The notes under the pieces: model-generated
Database searches by the model: none
Told to the model about the DNA's origin: nothing
The model's input: only the letters and a program-made list of their open reading frames with translations
Source of the DNA: JAUXFS01 sp963772635
Lineage (GTDB): Bacteria; Pseudomonadota; Alphaproteobacteria; Rhodospirillales; Defluviicoccaceae
NCBI GenBank assembly: GCA_963772635.1
Contig: CAVYYK010000031.1
Location: forward strand, 99,510-163,509
Length of the DNA stretch: 64,000 nucleotides
Direction of reading: 5' to 3'
Program-made: the position numbers and the translations under genes
Shown: one piece after another, positions 8,185-16,856 of the stretch
How positions within the stretch are numbered: position 1 is the first letter of the stretch
How the letters are laid out: the number at the start of each line of letters is the position of its first letter

Positions 8185-9275
8185 ACCTGCCCGTCCCTCG
8201 GCCCGGAATTGAGGATATCGCGCCTTATGTCGGCGGCGAATCGAAGATCGCCGGGGTCGAGCGCGTCATCAAGCTGGCCTCCAACGAAAGCGCGCTTGGC
8301 CCGAGCCCGTTGGCTGTCGCCGCGTTGGTCAAGGCCGCCGCCGATAGCCACCGCTATCCGGACGGCAGTTGCAAGGCGTTGCGCGAAGCCCTCGCCGACC
8401 GGCACGGACTCGACCCGGCGCGGATCGTCTGCGGTGCCGGCTCGGACGAGTTGATCACCTTGCTGTGTCGGGCCTATGCGGGGCCGGGCGACGAGGTCCT
8501 GTACACCGAACACGGTTTCCTGATGTATTCCATCGCCGCGAGGACGGTGGGGGCGACGCCGGTCAAGGCACCGGAGACCCATCTGACCGCCGATGTCGAT
8601 GTGTTGCTTGCGAAGGTCTCCGACAACACCCGAATGGTCTTCCTCGCCAATCCGAACAATCCCACCGGGAGCTATATCTCCGAATTGGAGATGATCCGAC
8701 TGCGCGCCGGCCTGCCTGAGAACGTGGTGTTGGTCATCGATGCCGCGTACGCCGAGTACATGTCCCCTACCCTCAACGACTACGGGCCCGGCACCCGTCT
8801 GGTCGAGGCCGGCGAAAACGTCGTGATGACCCGGACCTTCTCGAAGATCTTTGCGCTGGGCGGCCTGCGCCTCGGCTGGGCCTATTGCCCGGCGGCCATC
8901 GCCGACATCCTCAACCGGGTCCGCAATCCGTTCAACGTGGCGAGCGCGGCGCAACTCGCCGGCATCGCCGCATTGTCCGACGCACCGCTGGTCGAGCGCG
9001 CCCGCCTGCACAACGACAAATGGCGGGCGTGGACCACCAAACAGCTACGCGGCCTGGGGCTCGAAGTCCCGCAAAGCTTCGGCAACTTCGTGCTGGTACG
9101 GTTTGCCGCCGAGCCCGACCGCAACGCCGCCGCCGCCGATGCCTTCCTCAAGGCGCGCGGCATCATCGCCCGGGGAATGGCGGCGTATGGTCTGCCCGAG
9201 TCGTTACGGATCACCATCGGCCTCGAAGACGAGATGCGGGCCGTGGTCGCGGCGCTTGCCGAATTCAAGGGCTGA
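8181..9275 (+). CDS. hisC: Histidinol-phosphate / aromatic aminotransferase (HisC family)
   Basis: 364 residues, fold-type I PLP aminotransferase. Visible landmarks are LASNES near residue 32, NPNNPTG near 158, the Asp and Tyr of DAAYAEY, the PLP-lysine motif TFSKIFALGGLRLGW (Lys near 222) and the C-terminal LRITIG arginine. HisC catalyses histidinol-phosphate/imidazole-acetol-phosphate transamination; copies placed between chorismate mutase and tyrA, as here, commonly act on phenylpyruvate or hydroxyphenylpyruvate, so this is probably the aromatic aminotransferase or a dual enzyme (inference from position). The ATG at 8181 overlaps the upstream stop; the open frame runs further upstream but there only shadows the chorismate mutase gene. 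tyrA starts 4 bases after the stop. Confidence 0.92.
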   Translation: MNLPVPRPGIEDIAPYVGGESKIAGVERVIKLASNESALGPSPLAVAALVKAAADSHRYPDGSCKALREALADRHGLDPARIVCGAGSDELITLLCRAYAGPGDEVLYTEHGFLMYSIAARTVGATPVKAPETHLTADVDVLLAKVSDNTRMVFLANPNNPTGSYISELEMIRLRAGLPENVVLVIDAAYAEYMSPTLNDYGPGTRLVEAGENVVMTRTFSKIFALGGLRLGWAYCPAAIADILNRVRNPFNVASAAQLAGIAALSDAPLVERARLHNDKWRAWTTKQLRGLGLEVPQSFGNFVLVRFAAEPDRNAAAADAFLKARGIIARGMAAYGLPESLRITIGLEDEMRAVVAALAEFKG

Positions 9276-9278
9276 CCG

Positions 9279-10175
9279 ATGTCCGAAGGCACCGAGAAGA
9301 CATACTTCGAGCGGATCGCCCTTATCGGCGTCGGGCTGATCGGCTCCTCGCTGGCGCGGGTCGTCCGGCGGGATGGTCTGGCCGGGCACATCGCCGTTTG
9401 CGCCCGAAGCCATGCCACTCTCGACAAGGCCAGGGCGCTCGGTCTTGCCGACAGCACCACCACCGATCCCCGCCAAGTGGTCGAGGGCGCGGATCTGGTG
9501 GTGCTGTGCACGCCGCTCGGGGTCTATGGCCAAATCGCCGAGGCGATGGCGCCGGGTCTTACGCCGGGCTGTATCGTCACCGACGTGGGTTCGGTGAAGC
9601 AGTCGGTGATCGTCGACGTGGACCCGCATCTGCCCGAGGGCGTCCATTTGGTGCCGGGACATCCGGTCGCCGGAACCGAACACTCGGGTCCCGAGGCGGG
9701 CTTCGCCGAGTTGTTCGACGGCCGCTTCTGCATATTGACGCCGGCTCCGGGGACCGACGAAAGCGCGGTCGCAAAAATCACCACGCTATGGGAAACGGCG
9801 GGCATGACCGTGGAAATCATGCGTGCCCACCACCACGACAGCGTGCTGGCGATCACTTCTCACCTGCCGCATCTGATCGCCTATACCATCGTCGCCACCG
9901 CCACCGACCTCGAAGATCACCTGATGCTGGAGGTGATCAAGTACTCGGCCGGCGGTTTCCGCGATTTCACCCGTATCGCCGCTTCGGATCCGGTGATGTG
10001 GCGCGACGTGTTCCTCAGCAACCGCGACGCGGTTCTCGAAATGCTCGGCCGGTTCAACGAGGATCTGACCGCGCTGCAGCGGGCGATCCGCTGGGGCGAG
10101 GGCGATAAACTGCAGGAGCTGTTCACCCGCACGCGGGAAATCCGCCGCGGCGTGCTCGCGGTCAAGCAGGCCTGA
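9279..10175 (+). CDS. tyrA: Prephenate / arogenate dehydrogenase
   Basis: 298 residues. An NAD(P)-binding Rossmann motif (GVGLIGSSLARVV) starts at about residue 14, and the catalytic-site His lies in VPGHPVAGTEHSGPEAG near residue 130. The helical dimerisation domain with FRDFTRIAASDPVMWRD occupies the C-terminal half. No fused chorismate mutase or ACT domain is present; the mutase is the separate gene two places upstream. It oxidatively decarboxylates prephenate (or arogenate) on the way to tyrosine. Last gene of the 7183-10175 operon, 4 bases after hisC. The yqgE-like gene converges on it. Confidence 0.93.
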   Translation: MSEGTEKTYFERIALIGVGLIGSSLARVVRRDGLAGHIAVCARSHATLDKARALGLADSTTTDPRQVVEGADLVVLCTPLGVYGQIAEAMAPGLTPGCIVTDVGSVKQSVIVDVDPHLPEGVHLVPGHPVAGTEHSGPEAGFAELFDGRFCILTPAPGTDESAVAKITTLWETAGMTVEIMRAHHHDSVLAITSHLPHLIAYTIVATATDLEDHLMLEVIKYSAGGFRDFTRIAASDPVMWRDVFLSNRDAVLEMLGRFNEDLTALQRAIRWGEGDKLQELFTRTREIRRGVLAVKQA

Positions 10176-10192
10176 GCCGGCCCGTCGATCGT

Positions 10193-10824
10193 CTACAGAG
10201 TCGAGCCCGGCGCGGTCCAGCGCCTTCTCCCAGATCGCATCCGGATCGTCACCGAAGATCAGCGTTTCCTCGGCCGGCGCCGTCAGCCAGTCGTCGCGGG
10301 CCATTTCGCCCTCGAGCTGTCCCGGCCCCCAACCGGCATAGCCGAGAACGAACAGGCTGCGGCGAGGTCCCTTCCCTTCCGCCACCGCCCGCAGCACGTC
10401 GAGGCCGGTCGACAACGCCACCCCGGCATCGACCACCCGGGTGCTTGCGCCGGTATAGTCGGCGGTGTGGAGGACGAAACCGCGGCTGGAATCGACCGGG
10501 CCGCCGTAGTACAGGCGAACGCTGCCCGAAACATTCTCGTGTTCGACGCCGAAGCCCTCCAACAGGGCATTCCAGGGGCCCTCGCCGTAGCTTCGGTTGA
10601 TGACCAGCCCCATCGCCCCCTCGGCGTTGTGATCGACCATGTAGATCACCGTCCGTGCGAACCGTGGATCTCCCATGCGGGGGGTCGCAACCAGCAACTG
10701 CCCCGAGAGGTACCCGCTGGGGGCCTGCACGCCGGTCCGGTGTTCCTCGAGCGAATCCCCCTGTCGCCAGCACCAGGCCGGCGATCAACGCGATCCCCCA
10801 AGTGCGAAGCTTCCCGAACGGCAT
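10193..10824 (-). pseudogene. YqgE/AlgH family protein with N-terminal hydrophobic leader, frameshifted
   Basis: The YqgE core is clear: GYLSGQLLVATPRMGDPRF, TVIYMVDHNAEGAMGLVINR, YYGGPV and LGYAGWGPGQLEGEM. A GTG at 10730 could start the core alone. However, an ATG at 10824 opens a signal-peptide-like leader (positives, then GIALIAGLVLATG) one frame off; removing one C from the CCCCC run at 10757-10761 joins both into one reading frame. This suggests an exported YqgE variant broken by a one-base insertion. The core frame then has no stop where the family ends: it continues antisense through the end of tyrA to 9786. A TAG in another frame at 10193-10195 sits where the family should end, so a second indel is possible; it is used here as the end. 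Function of YqgE proteins is unknown to me. Confidence 0.7.
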
Positions 10825-10869
10825 TCCCTATTCTATCGCAAATCGGGACTCGATATCACCATTGTATGT

Positions 10870-11955
10870 TTACGGCTTTTTCGGCTCCGTTTTCCGCCAG
10901 CGAATTTCCGGGATCACCGCCAGCGCGATCGGGCCGGCATTGAGCGTCCGGTCCTGCAGGGTCAGTGGGATGTCCACGAAAGGCTCCTTGCCGTCCACGG
11001 GCTTGCGCGCCATCAGCCCCAACATGACCTTCGCAGCCACGGCGTTCCTATCCTCGATCAATCCGCGTTGGCGCAAGGCGTCGACGGTCCGCGACGCTCC
11101 GACGATGCGGGCGTTGAAAGCGCCGATCGGCTGTTCGGCTTTGTCCAACGCCAGGGTGCCGTCGGCGGTGAGCGTCAGTGGCCCGTAGAGGAGCTCGAGC
11201 CGAGTGACTTCGAGGGTCCCCCCGGCGTCCCGCCACCGGTCCAGCGCCTCTGGCCAGGGGCCGGCCCCGAGGGTGCCGATCAGCTTCGCCGTCAGCGCCG
11301 CACGGGTGAGGTTGTCCCCGAGCGGCAAGCCGAGCGCACGCGGGAGTTCGATATCCGCCGCCTCGAGGGTGAGTTCGTAAGTGACCGTTTGATCATCCGC
11401 CGGCGCCCCCGGATCGCCCCGGGTGGCAACGTCGATGCGGGCGGCGGCAACCGCGTCGCCGCCCTCGACGGGCCGGAGCACGAGGTCGCGGACGGTTACC
11501 ACAGCGACCGGCAGCCAGCCGCCGGGAGCGGCATCGATGGTCAGCTCCGACGCCGATCCCTCGTAGGAAAGCGACCTCCCGGCGGTCGCGAGCTGGAGCC
11601 TCTGCTTACCCGCGAGCCGCACCGTCACCTGCCCGGGATCGAGCGGGCTTATCTCGACAACGGCCGCGTCTCCCGACCAGGACCACGATGCGTCGGTATG
11701 GCGGCCGGCGATCGTCGGATCCGCGAGGGTGATACGCACCGCAGCCGGAAAGCCGCCGGTCTCCGGCCGGGAATGGGAGATCTGGTATCCTTCGGCCCTT
11801 CGCTGTTCGATCCAGGTCATTGTCGCCGCGCGAAAATGGTTCGCCGCCAGCAGCCACAGCGCGCCGTAGGCGAGGCCCGACAACGCGAAGGCAACGGCGC
11901 CCCAGATGACCAGGCGGCGCACTCTTCGCCCGGGAAATGTCGGCGGGAGGTTCAT
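10870..11955 (-). CDS. DUF2125 domain-containing membrane-anchored protein
   Basis: 361 residues from the ATG reading MNLPPTFPGRR. One transmembrane segment near residues 15-35 (LVIWGAVAFALSGLAYGALWLL) is followed by a long soluble region rich in beta strands with the DUF2125 hallmarks (GFPAAVRITLADP, GRSLSYEG, a terminal IPLTLQDRTLNAGPI). Expected topology: N-terminal anchor, bulk in the periplasm. Neighbourhood with tyrA is usual in Alphaproteobacteria but no function is established that I know of. The frame is open upstream to 12177 through the divergent EamA gene; that part is judged a shadow. Confidence 0.8.
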   Translation of the reverse strand: MNLPPTFPGRRVRRLVIWGAVAFALSGLAYGALWLLAANHFRAATMTWIEQRRAEGYQISHSRPETGGFPAAVRITLADPTIAGRHTDASWSWSGDAAVVEISPLDPGQVTVRLAGKQRLQLATAGRSLSYEGSASELTIDAAPGGWLPVAVVTVRDLVLRPVEGGDAVAAARIDVATRGDPGAPADDQTVTYELTLEAADIELPRALGLPLGDNLTRAALTAKLIGTLGAGPWPEALDRWRDAGGTLEVTRLELLYGPLTLTADGTLALDKAEQPIGAFNARIVGASRTVDALRQRGLIEDRNAVAAKVMLGLMARKPVDGKEPFVDIPLTLQDRTLNAGPIALAVIPEIRWRKTEPKKP

Positions 11956-12061
11956 GACGAGGCCGAATACAGGAACGTACAGGCCGCGGTCGACACTTTT
12001 ATCGAGTTGCCGATCGACCATGGACACAATACCCTCCCGCAGCCATTCGGACGATGAAATC

Positions 12062-12967
12062 ATGGGCGAACCCGCAGTCACCGACACCCAACACCCCGAC
12101 CCGACCAGGACCGCCTGGATCGCCGCCATGCCGGCGGTGTTCGTGGTGTTGTGGAGCACCGGATTCATCGGCGCCAAGCTGGGGCTGCCCTATGCCGAGC
12201 CGTTCACCTTCCTGTTGGTGCGCTTCGTCGCCGTCATCGCCTTGTTGACCGTCATTGCCATTGTCTTCCGCGCGCCGTGGCCGGCGACCCGGGCGGAAAT
12301 CGGTCACGGCGCCGTCGTCGGCGTGCTCGTTCACGCCGTCTACCTCGGGGGTGTGTTCGCCGCCATCTCGCGGGGGGTCCCCCCGGCCGTCGCCGCCTTG
12401 ATCGTCGGCCTGCAGCCGCTGCTGACCGCCGCGGCGGCCGGCCCGTTTCTCGGAGAGCGGGTCACCGCCCGGCAATGGCTGGGTCTGCTGATCGGCCTCG
12501 CCGGCGTCGCGCTGGTGGTGTGGGAAAAGCTCAGTTTCCGCACCGAGCACCTCGCCGGCATCGCCTTCGCCGTCGCCGCCCTGATCGGCATCACCGTCGG
12601 CACCCTCTATCAGAAGCGCCACGTCGGCGGCATGGACCTCAGGACCGGCGCGATCGTCCAGTTCGCCGCTGCGGCACTCGTCATGCTGCCGGCGGCGCTG
12701 TTGTTCGAAACCATGGACATCGTCTGGACCGGCGAGTTCGTGTTCGCCCTCGGCTGGCTGGTGATCGTGCTGTCGCTGGGAGCGATCACGCTGCTCTATA
12801 TCATGATCCGCCGCGGCGCCGCGGCCAAGGTGGCGAGCCTGTTCTATCTGGTGCCGCCGGTCACCGCCGTCTTCGCCTTCGCGCTGTTCGGCGAGACCCT
12901 CGGCGTTCTCGCCCTCTTCGGAATGGCGCTGGCCGCCCTCGCCGTCGCCCTGGTCACTAGGGGCTGA
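12062..12967 (+). CDS. EamA/DMT family inner-membrane exporter
   Basis: 301 residues, about ten hydrophobic helices in two EamA repeats (the first from residue 20, the second from about 160). The start of helix 1 reads VVLWSTGFIGAKLG, typical of the RhaT/EamA group, and each half ends in an E-R/E-T pair (FLGERVTARQW, LFGETLGVL). These proteins export metabolites or drugs; the substrate cannot be told. Start taken at the ATG reading MGEPAVTD; an in-frame ATG at 12020 would add 14 residues. chaC follows after 5 bases and is probably co-transcribed. Confidence 0.88.
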   Translation: MGEPAVTDTQHPDPTRTAWIAAMPAVFVVLWSTGFIGAKLGLPYAEPFTFLLVRFVAVIALLTVIAIVFRAPWPATRAEIGHGAVVGVLVHAVYLGGVFAAISRGVPPAVAALIVGLQPLLTAAAAGPFLGERVTARQWLGLLIGLAGVALVVWEKLSFRTEHLAGIAFAVAALIGITVGTLYQKRHVGGMDLRTGAIVQFAAAALVMLPAALLFETMDIVWTGEFVFALGWLVIVLSLGAITLLYIMIRRGAAAKVASLFYLVPPVTAVFAFALFGETLGVLALFGMALAALAVALVTRG

Positions 12968-12972
12968 CACCC

Positions 12973-13518
12973 GTGTCGATCGACGACGGCGATCTGTGGG
13001 TGTTCGCCTATGGCTCGCTGATGTGGGATCCGCGGTTTCCCCATGTCGAGACGCGGCCGGCGGTGCTTCATGGCTATCACCGTGCGCTGTGCATCTACTC
13101 GGTCCGCAACCGCGGCACCCCTGATTGCCCCGGTCTGGTCGTCGGGCTCGACCGCGGCGGCTCATGCCGTGGGCACGCGCTGCGGGTCGCCGCCGAGAAC
13201 GTCGAGGCCACCCGCGCCTATCTTTACGAGCGGGAGCTGGGGACCGGCGTCTATACGCCCGCCATGCGCAGAGTCCGTCTCGATGGCGACGAGACGGTTT
13301 CGGCGCTCGCCTTCGTCACCCGGTGCGACCATGCCCAGTACGCCGGCGGGCTAGCGCCCGAGCGCGCCGCCAAGCTGGTCCTCCAGGGCCACGGCGCGTA
13401 TGGCTCTTCGCTGGACTACCTACGGAACGTCGTCCGCCACCTCGACGACTTCGGCATCGACGACGGCCCGCTCCACCGCGTCCTGGCGATCGCCGAAGCA
13501 ACGGCCGGCGCCGGCTAA
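12973..13518 (+). CDS. chaC: Gamma-glutamylcyclotransferase (ChaC family)
   Basis: 181 residues starting with GTG. The substrate-loop motif FAYGSLMW lies near residue 11, and the catalytic Glu is in LYERELGTGVYTPAMRRV near residue 92. ChaC enzymes release 5-oxoproline from glutathione or other gamma-glutamyl compounds. The downstream half (KLVLQGHGAYGSSLDYLRNVV) matches the family. It lies 5 bases after the EamA exporter. Confidence 0.9.
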   Translation: MSIDDGDLWVFAYGSLMWDPRFPHVETRPAVLHGYHRALCIYSVRNRGTPDCPGLVVGLDRGGSCRGHALRVAAENVEATRAYLYERELGTGVYTPAMRRVRLDGDETVSALAFVTRCDHAQYAGGLAPERAAKLVLQGHGAYGSSLDYLRNVVRHLDDFGIDDGPLHRVLAIAEATAGAG

Positions 13519-13542
13519 ATTCCGATAATAAGTTTTTTTTCC

Positions 13543-13571
13543 TTGCCTTTAGGGCTTTTAGGGGATATATT
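13543..13571 (+). promoter_or_regulatory. Predicted sigma-70 type promoter
   Basis: TTGCCT (13543-13548), a 17-base spacer and TATATT (13566-13571, five of six consensus bases). It lies in an AT-rich stretch, 13519-13613, that contrasts sharply with the GC-rich surroundings and leads into the gene at 13614. A run of eight T at 13533-13540 precedes it, but no clean terminator stem is seen. Confidence 0.5.
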
Positions 13572-13613
13572 AGGAATGATATCTTTTTCAGGATCGCTCC
13601 CCGAAAGGACCAC

Positions 13614-14333
13614 ATGGAGGACGAAGCGCCATCGCGCAGCGCCGAGCGGAAACGGCGCTCGAAAACGAAGGCCGTCGCCGCGATTCTCGTCTCGATCGGC
13701 ACCCTCACGGGCTCCGTCTATCTTTCGATCGACGGCGAAACCCTCGCCGCCGTGTTGCGGGCGTTGACCGGGTCGAACCGTTCGATCCCGGCGTCCGGAC
13801 CCGCGGTTGGCGATATCGGCGACGTCGCCGGCGGCATCCACCAGAACGCATCGCGCAACACCTACCTGTACAACAACGAATTCCGGGTGGAGGTCGTGCG
13901 CCGGACGGGCGACACGCCGGTGGCGAACCGCGAGCTGCGCGACAAGGTGCTGGCGGTGATCGGGGATCTGGTCGCCACCCTCGACCGCGAGGAAGCCTCC
14001 CCCAGGTCGCTTCAAGATCTCGGACAGACGCTGGGATCGATCATCGAACAGACGCCGATCTCGCAATACCAGCTCGCCACCCGGCAGTTCACCCTCGCCC
14101 CCGGCGCCGCCTACTTCCTCCCGGGCGGCGCCAACAGTTTCGCCTATCTGGGGCCCTCGGCGGAGGACGATCCCGGCGCCATCACCGTCATGCGCAACGG
14201 CCGCCGGGTAAGCATGCGCATCGGCAGCGTCCGCGTCTTCACCCAAGACAACCAAACCTGCCGCCTCGTCCTCCACGAGATCGCCGAACACCAAGCCGCC
14301 GCGACGTTTTCCTACACCTGCCAGGCGACCTGA
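13614..14333 (+). CDS. Hypothetical membrane-anchored protein
   Basis: 239 residues, no family recognised. A basic N-terminus (ERKRRSKTK) precedes one hydrophobic stretch near residues 24-38 (AAILVSIGTLTGSVYL); the rest is predicted soluble, with a Ser/Gly/Pro-rich linker near 55-75, a helical region at about 85-135 and a beta-rich C-terminal part with two Cys (QTCRLVL and a terminal TCQAT) that could pair. By charge rule the C-terminal part would be periplasmic. The start is well supported: GAAAGGACC directly upstream and a good promoter at 13543-13571. The gene stands alone, with a leader of lower GC than its neighbours; this may reflect acquisition but is only a hint. It converges on nrdJ. 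Confidence 0.75.
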   Translation: MEDEAPSRSAERKRRSKTKAVAAILVSIGTLTGSVYLSIDGETLAAVLRALTGSNRSIPASGPAVGDIGDVAGGIHQNASRNTYLYNNEFRVEVVRRTGDTPVANRELRDKVLAVIGDLVATLDREEASPRSLQDLGQTLGSIIEQTPISQYQLATRQFTLAPGAAYFLPGGANSFAYLGPSAEDDPGAITVMRNGRRVSMRIGSVRVFTQDNQTCRLVLHEIAEHQAAATFSYTCQAT

Positions 14334-14349
14334 GCGGAACGTTGAATTC

Positions 14350-16704
14350 TCACCCGCACTTGGAATAGCCGCAGCTGGTGCAGGTGTCGCAGTCTTCCTG
14401 GCGGATCAGGGTCGGGGCGCCGCATTTGGGACAGCTGCGGAACCGGGTGTTCGGTCCCTCGCCGACGGCCTTGCGCGCCTTCTCGGTCATCGCCTCGCCG
14501 CGGGCGCCCGGCGCCGGAAGGAAGCCGATGCCGATCATGTGCTGTTCGATCACCCCGCCGATCGCCGCCAGCAGTGACGGAACGTAGCGGCCGCCCACCC
14601 ACTGGCCGCCGCGCGGATCGAACACCGCCTTCAACTCCTCGACCACGAACGAGACGTCGCCACCGCGGCGGAATACCGCGCTGATCATCCGGGTCAGCGC
14701 CACCGTCCAGGCGTAATGCTCCATGTTCTTGGAGTTGATGAACACCTCGAACGGGCGGCGGCGGCCGTCCTGGATGATGTCGTTGAGGGTGATGTAGATG
14801 GCGTGGTCGCTCTCCGGCCAGCGCACCTTGTAGGTGCTGCCCGGCAGCGCCTCCGGCCGGTCGAGGGGTTGGAACATCTGCACGATCGCGCCGGAATCGC
14901 CGAGGTCTCTCGGCTTGGCCATGGCCGACGGCGCCTCCAGCGGCAGCTCCGGCTGGGCTGCAGCCGCTTTCCCCGCTTTTCCCTCCCTGACCTCGAGCAC
15001 CGCGCCGGTAACCTCGTTGGGCCGGTAGGTGGTGCACCCCTTGCAGCCGAGTTCGTAGGCCTGCGCGTAGATGTCCTTGAAATCCTCGAACGAGATGTCC
15101 TCGGGACAGTTGATGGTCTTGGAGATCGAGCTGTCGATATATTTTTGCACCGCCGCCTGCATCACCAGGTGGTCGTTGGGACTGAGCCCCTGGGCGTCGA
15201 CGAAATACTCGGGAACCGCCGTCCCCTCGCCCTTGAGCCGGCGGAACAGCCGGTAGGCGTAGTCGGCGACCTCCTCTTCGCGGCGGCTGCCGTCGGGCAT
15301 CAGCACGTGGCGGGCGTACTTGAAGCTGAACACCGGCTCGAGCCCCGACGAGACGTTGTCGGCGAACAGCGAAATGGTTCCGGTCGGCGCCACCGAGGTC
15401 AGCAGCCCGTTGCGGATCCCGTGTTCGGCGATCGCCGCCCGCACGTCCTCCTCGAGGTCGGCGACGTTCTCGCCGGCGAGGTACTTCTCCCGGTCGAACA
15501 ACGGGAAGGCGCCCTTTTCCCGGGCCAGCTCGATCGAAGAGAGGTAGGCGGCCCTTCGGATCGTCCGCATCCAGGTCTCGGTCAGGCGCACCGCCTCGTG
15601 GCCGCCGTAGCGGGCGCCGCACATGATCAGGGCGTCGGCGAGGCCGGTGATCCCGAGGCCGATGCGGCGCTTCGATCTGGCCTCGTGCTCATGCTCGGGC
15701 AGCGGATAGCGGGAGACTTCAATGACGTTGTCCATCATCCGGACCGCGGTGGCGACCAGCGCCGCCAGCGCATCCCCGTCGATGCCGGCGTCGGCCTCGA
15801 ACGGTCGGGTGACCAGCCGGGTCAGGTTCACAGATCCGAGCAGGCAGGTGCCGTACGGCGGCAATGGTTGCTCGCCGCAGGGGTTAGTGCCGTGGATGTC
15901 CTCGCAGTAGTGGAGGTTGTTGAGGCGGTTGATGCGATCGATGAACACCACCCCCGGCTCGGCGTAGGCGTAGGTCGCCCGCATGATCTTGTCCCACAGC
16001 TCGCGGGCCGGCAGGCTCTTGTAGGCGACGCCGCCGAAGGTCAGCTCCCACGGCGCGTCTTCCTTGACCGCCTGCATCAACGCGTCGGTGACCAGCACCG
16101 AAAGGTTGAACATGCGAAGGCGTCCGGCCTGCCGCTTGGCCTCGATGAACGCCTCGATGTCTGGGTGGGTGCAGCGCATCACCGCCATCATCGCGCCGCG
16201 CCGCGAGCCCGCGCTCATGATCGTCCGGCACATGGCATCCCACACGTCCATGAACGACAGCGGACCCGACGCATCCGCCCCGACCCCTTCCACCGGCGCT
16301 CCTTTCGGCCTGAGGGTGGAGAAGTCGTAGCCGATGCCGCCGCCCTGCTGCATGGTCAGCGCCGCCTGCTTCAAATGCTCGAAAATGCCGGTCATGTCGT
16401 CGGGGATGTCGCCCATGACGAAGCAGTTGAACAGGGTCACCCGGCGTCCCGAGCCGGCGCCCGACAAGATCCTTCCGGCCGGCAGGAACTGGAAATCCTC
16501 CATCGCCTCGTAGAAACGCTGCTGCCAGAGGGTCTGGTCCTGTTCCGGCCGCGCCAGTTCCGTCGCCACCCGCATCCAGCTGTCGGCGATGGTCTTGTCG
16601 ACCGGCTGGCCGTCGACGGTCTTGAGCCGGTATTTCATGTCCCAGATCTGCTGGGAAACGGGCGCCACCTGCATTTTCCGAGCCCTCAACCCTTTCGAAT
16701 TCAT
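14350..16704 (-). CDS. nrdJ: Adenosylcobalamin-dependent (class II) ribonucleoside-diphosphate reductase
   Basis: 784 residues. The reducible active-site Cys is in TLFNCFVMG (near 94), the barrel signature is GTNPCGEQPLP with the radical Cys, and TGTISLFADNVSSGLEP and a C-terminal zinc-ribbon/thiol tail (SCPKCG, CDTCTSCGYSKCG) are present. No ATP-cone precedes the catalytic domain. It reduces ribonucleotides to deoxyribonucleotides with B12, independent of oxygen. Start at the ATG at 16704; an alternative ATG at 16674 has a better spaced GAGGG. No class I partner is in the window. The upstream 150 bases carry a GC hairpin but no B12-box GCCACTG, so no cobalamin riboswitch is claimed. Confidence 0.95.
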   Translation of the reverse strand: MNSKGLRARKMQVAPVSQQIWDMKYRLKTVDGQPVDKTIADSWMRVATELARPEQDQTLWQQRFYEAMEDFQFLPAGRILSGAGSGRRVTLFNCFVMGDIPDDMTGIFEHLKQAALTMQQGGGIGYDFSTLRPKGAPVEGVGADASGPLSFMDVWDAMCRTIMSAGSRRGAMMAVMRCTHPDIEAFIEAKRQAGRLRMFNLSVLVTDALMQAVKEDAPWELTFGGVAYKSLPARELWDKIMRATYAYAEPGVVFIDRINRLNNLHYCEDIHGTNPCGEQPLPPYGTCLLGSVNLTRLVTRPFEADAGIDGDALAALVATAVRMMDNVIEVSRYPLPEHEHEARSKRRIGLGITGLADALIMCGARYGGHEAVRLTETWMRTIRRAAYLSSIELAREKGAFPLFDREKYLAGENVADLEEDVRAAIAEHGIRNGLLTSVAPTGTISLFADNVSSGLEPVFSFKYARHVLMPDGSRREEEVADYAYRLFRRLKGEGTAVPEYFVDAQGLSPNDHLVMQAAVQKYIDSSISKTINCPEDISFEDFKDIYAQAYELGCKGCTTYRPNEVTGAVLEVREGKAGKAAAAQPELPLEAPSAMAKPRDLGDSGAIVQMFQPLDRPEALPGSTYKVRWPESDHAIYITLNDIIQDGRRRPFEVFINSKNMEHYAWTVALTRMISAVFRRGGDVSFVVEELKAVFDPRGGQWVGGRYVPSLLAAIGGVIEQHMIGIGFLPAPGARGEAMTEKARKAVGEGPNTRFRSCPKCGAPTLIRQEDCDTCTSCGYSKCG

Positions 16705-16719
16705 CCGCCGACAAGCCTC

Positions 16720-16740
16720 GCCGCCGACACATGCGGCGGC
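16720..16740 (-). other. Perfect 7-bp hairpin in the nrdJ leader
   Basis: GCCGCCG and its complement CGGCGGC flank a 7-base loop, 16 to 36 bases upstream of the nrdJ start. It could affect translation initiation; no known motif is recognised. Confidence 0.3.
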
Positions 16741-16856
16741 TCAACTGTAAGCGTCGGCGGAAACGACGTCAACGACAAGCGTTCCCGTTATGTTTCCACG
16801 GAGTTGTCCCCGCTCCGCATCGAGGAATTTCCTTGATCGGCAGGACGTTGCGACAG

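Noticed and set aside
14716..16836. A 706-codon plus-strand open frame
   Set aside because: Exactly opposite nrdJ, composition is that of an antisense shadow (Val/Gly/Arg/His-rich), no domain; nrdJ is unambiguous.
16705..16856. Cobalamin riboswitch before nrdJ
   Set aside because: Leader is too short and the B12-box GCCACTG is absent; only a simple hairpin is present.
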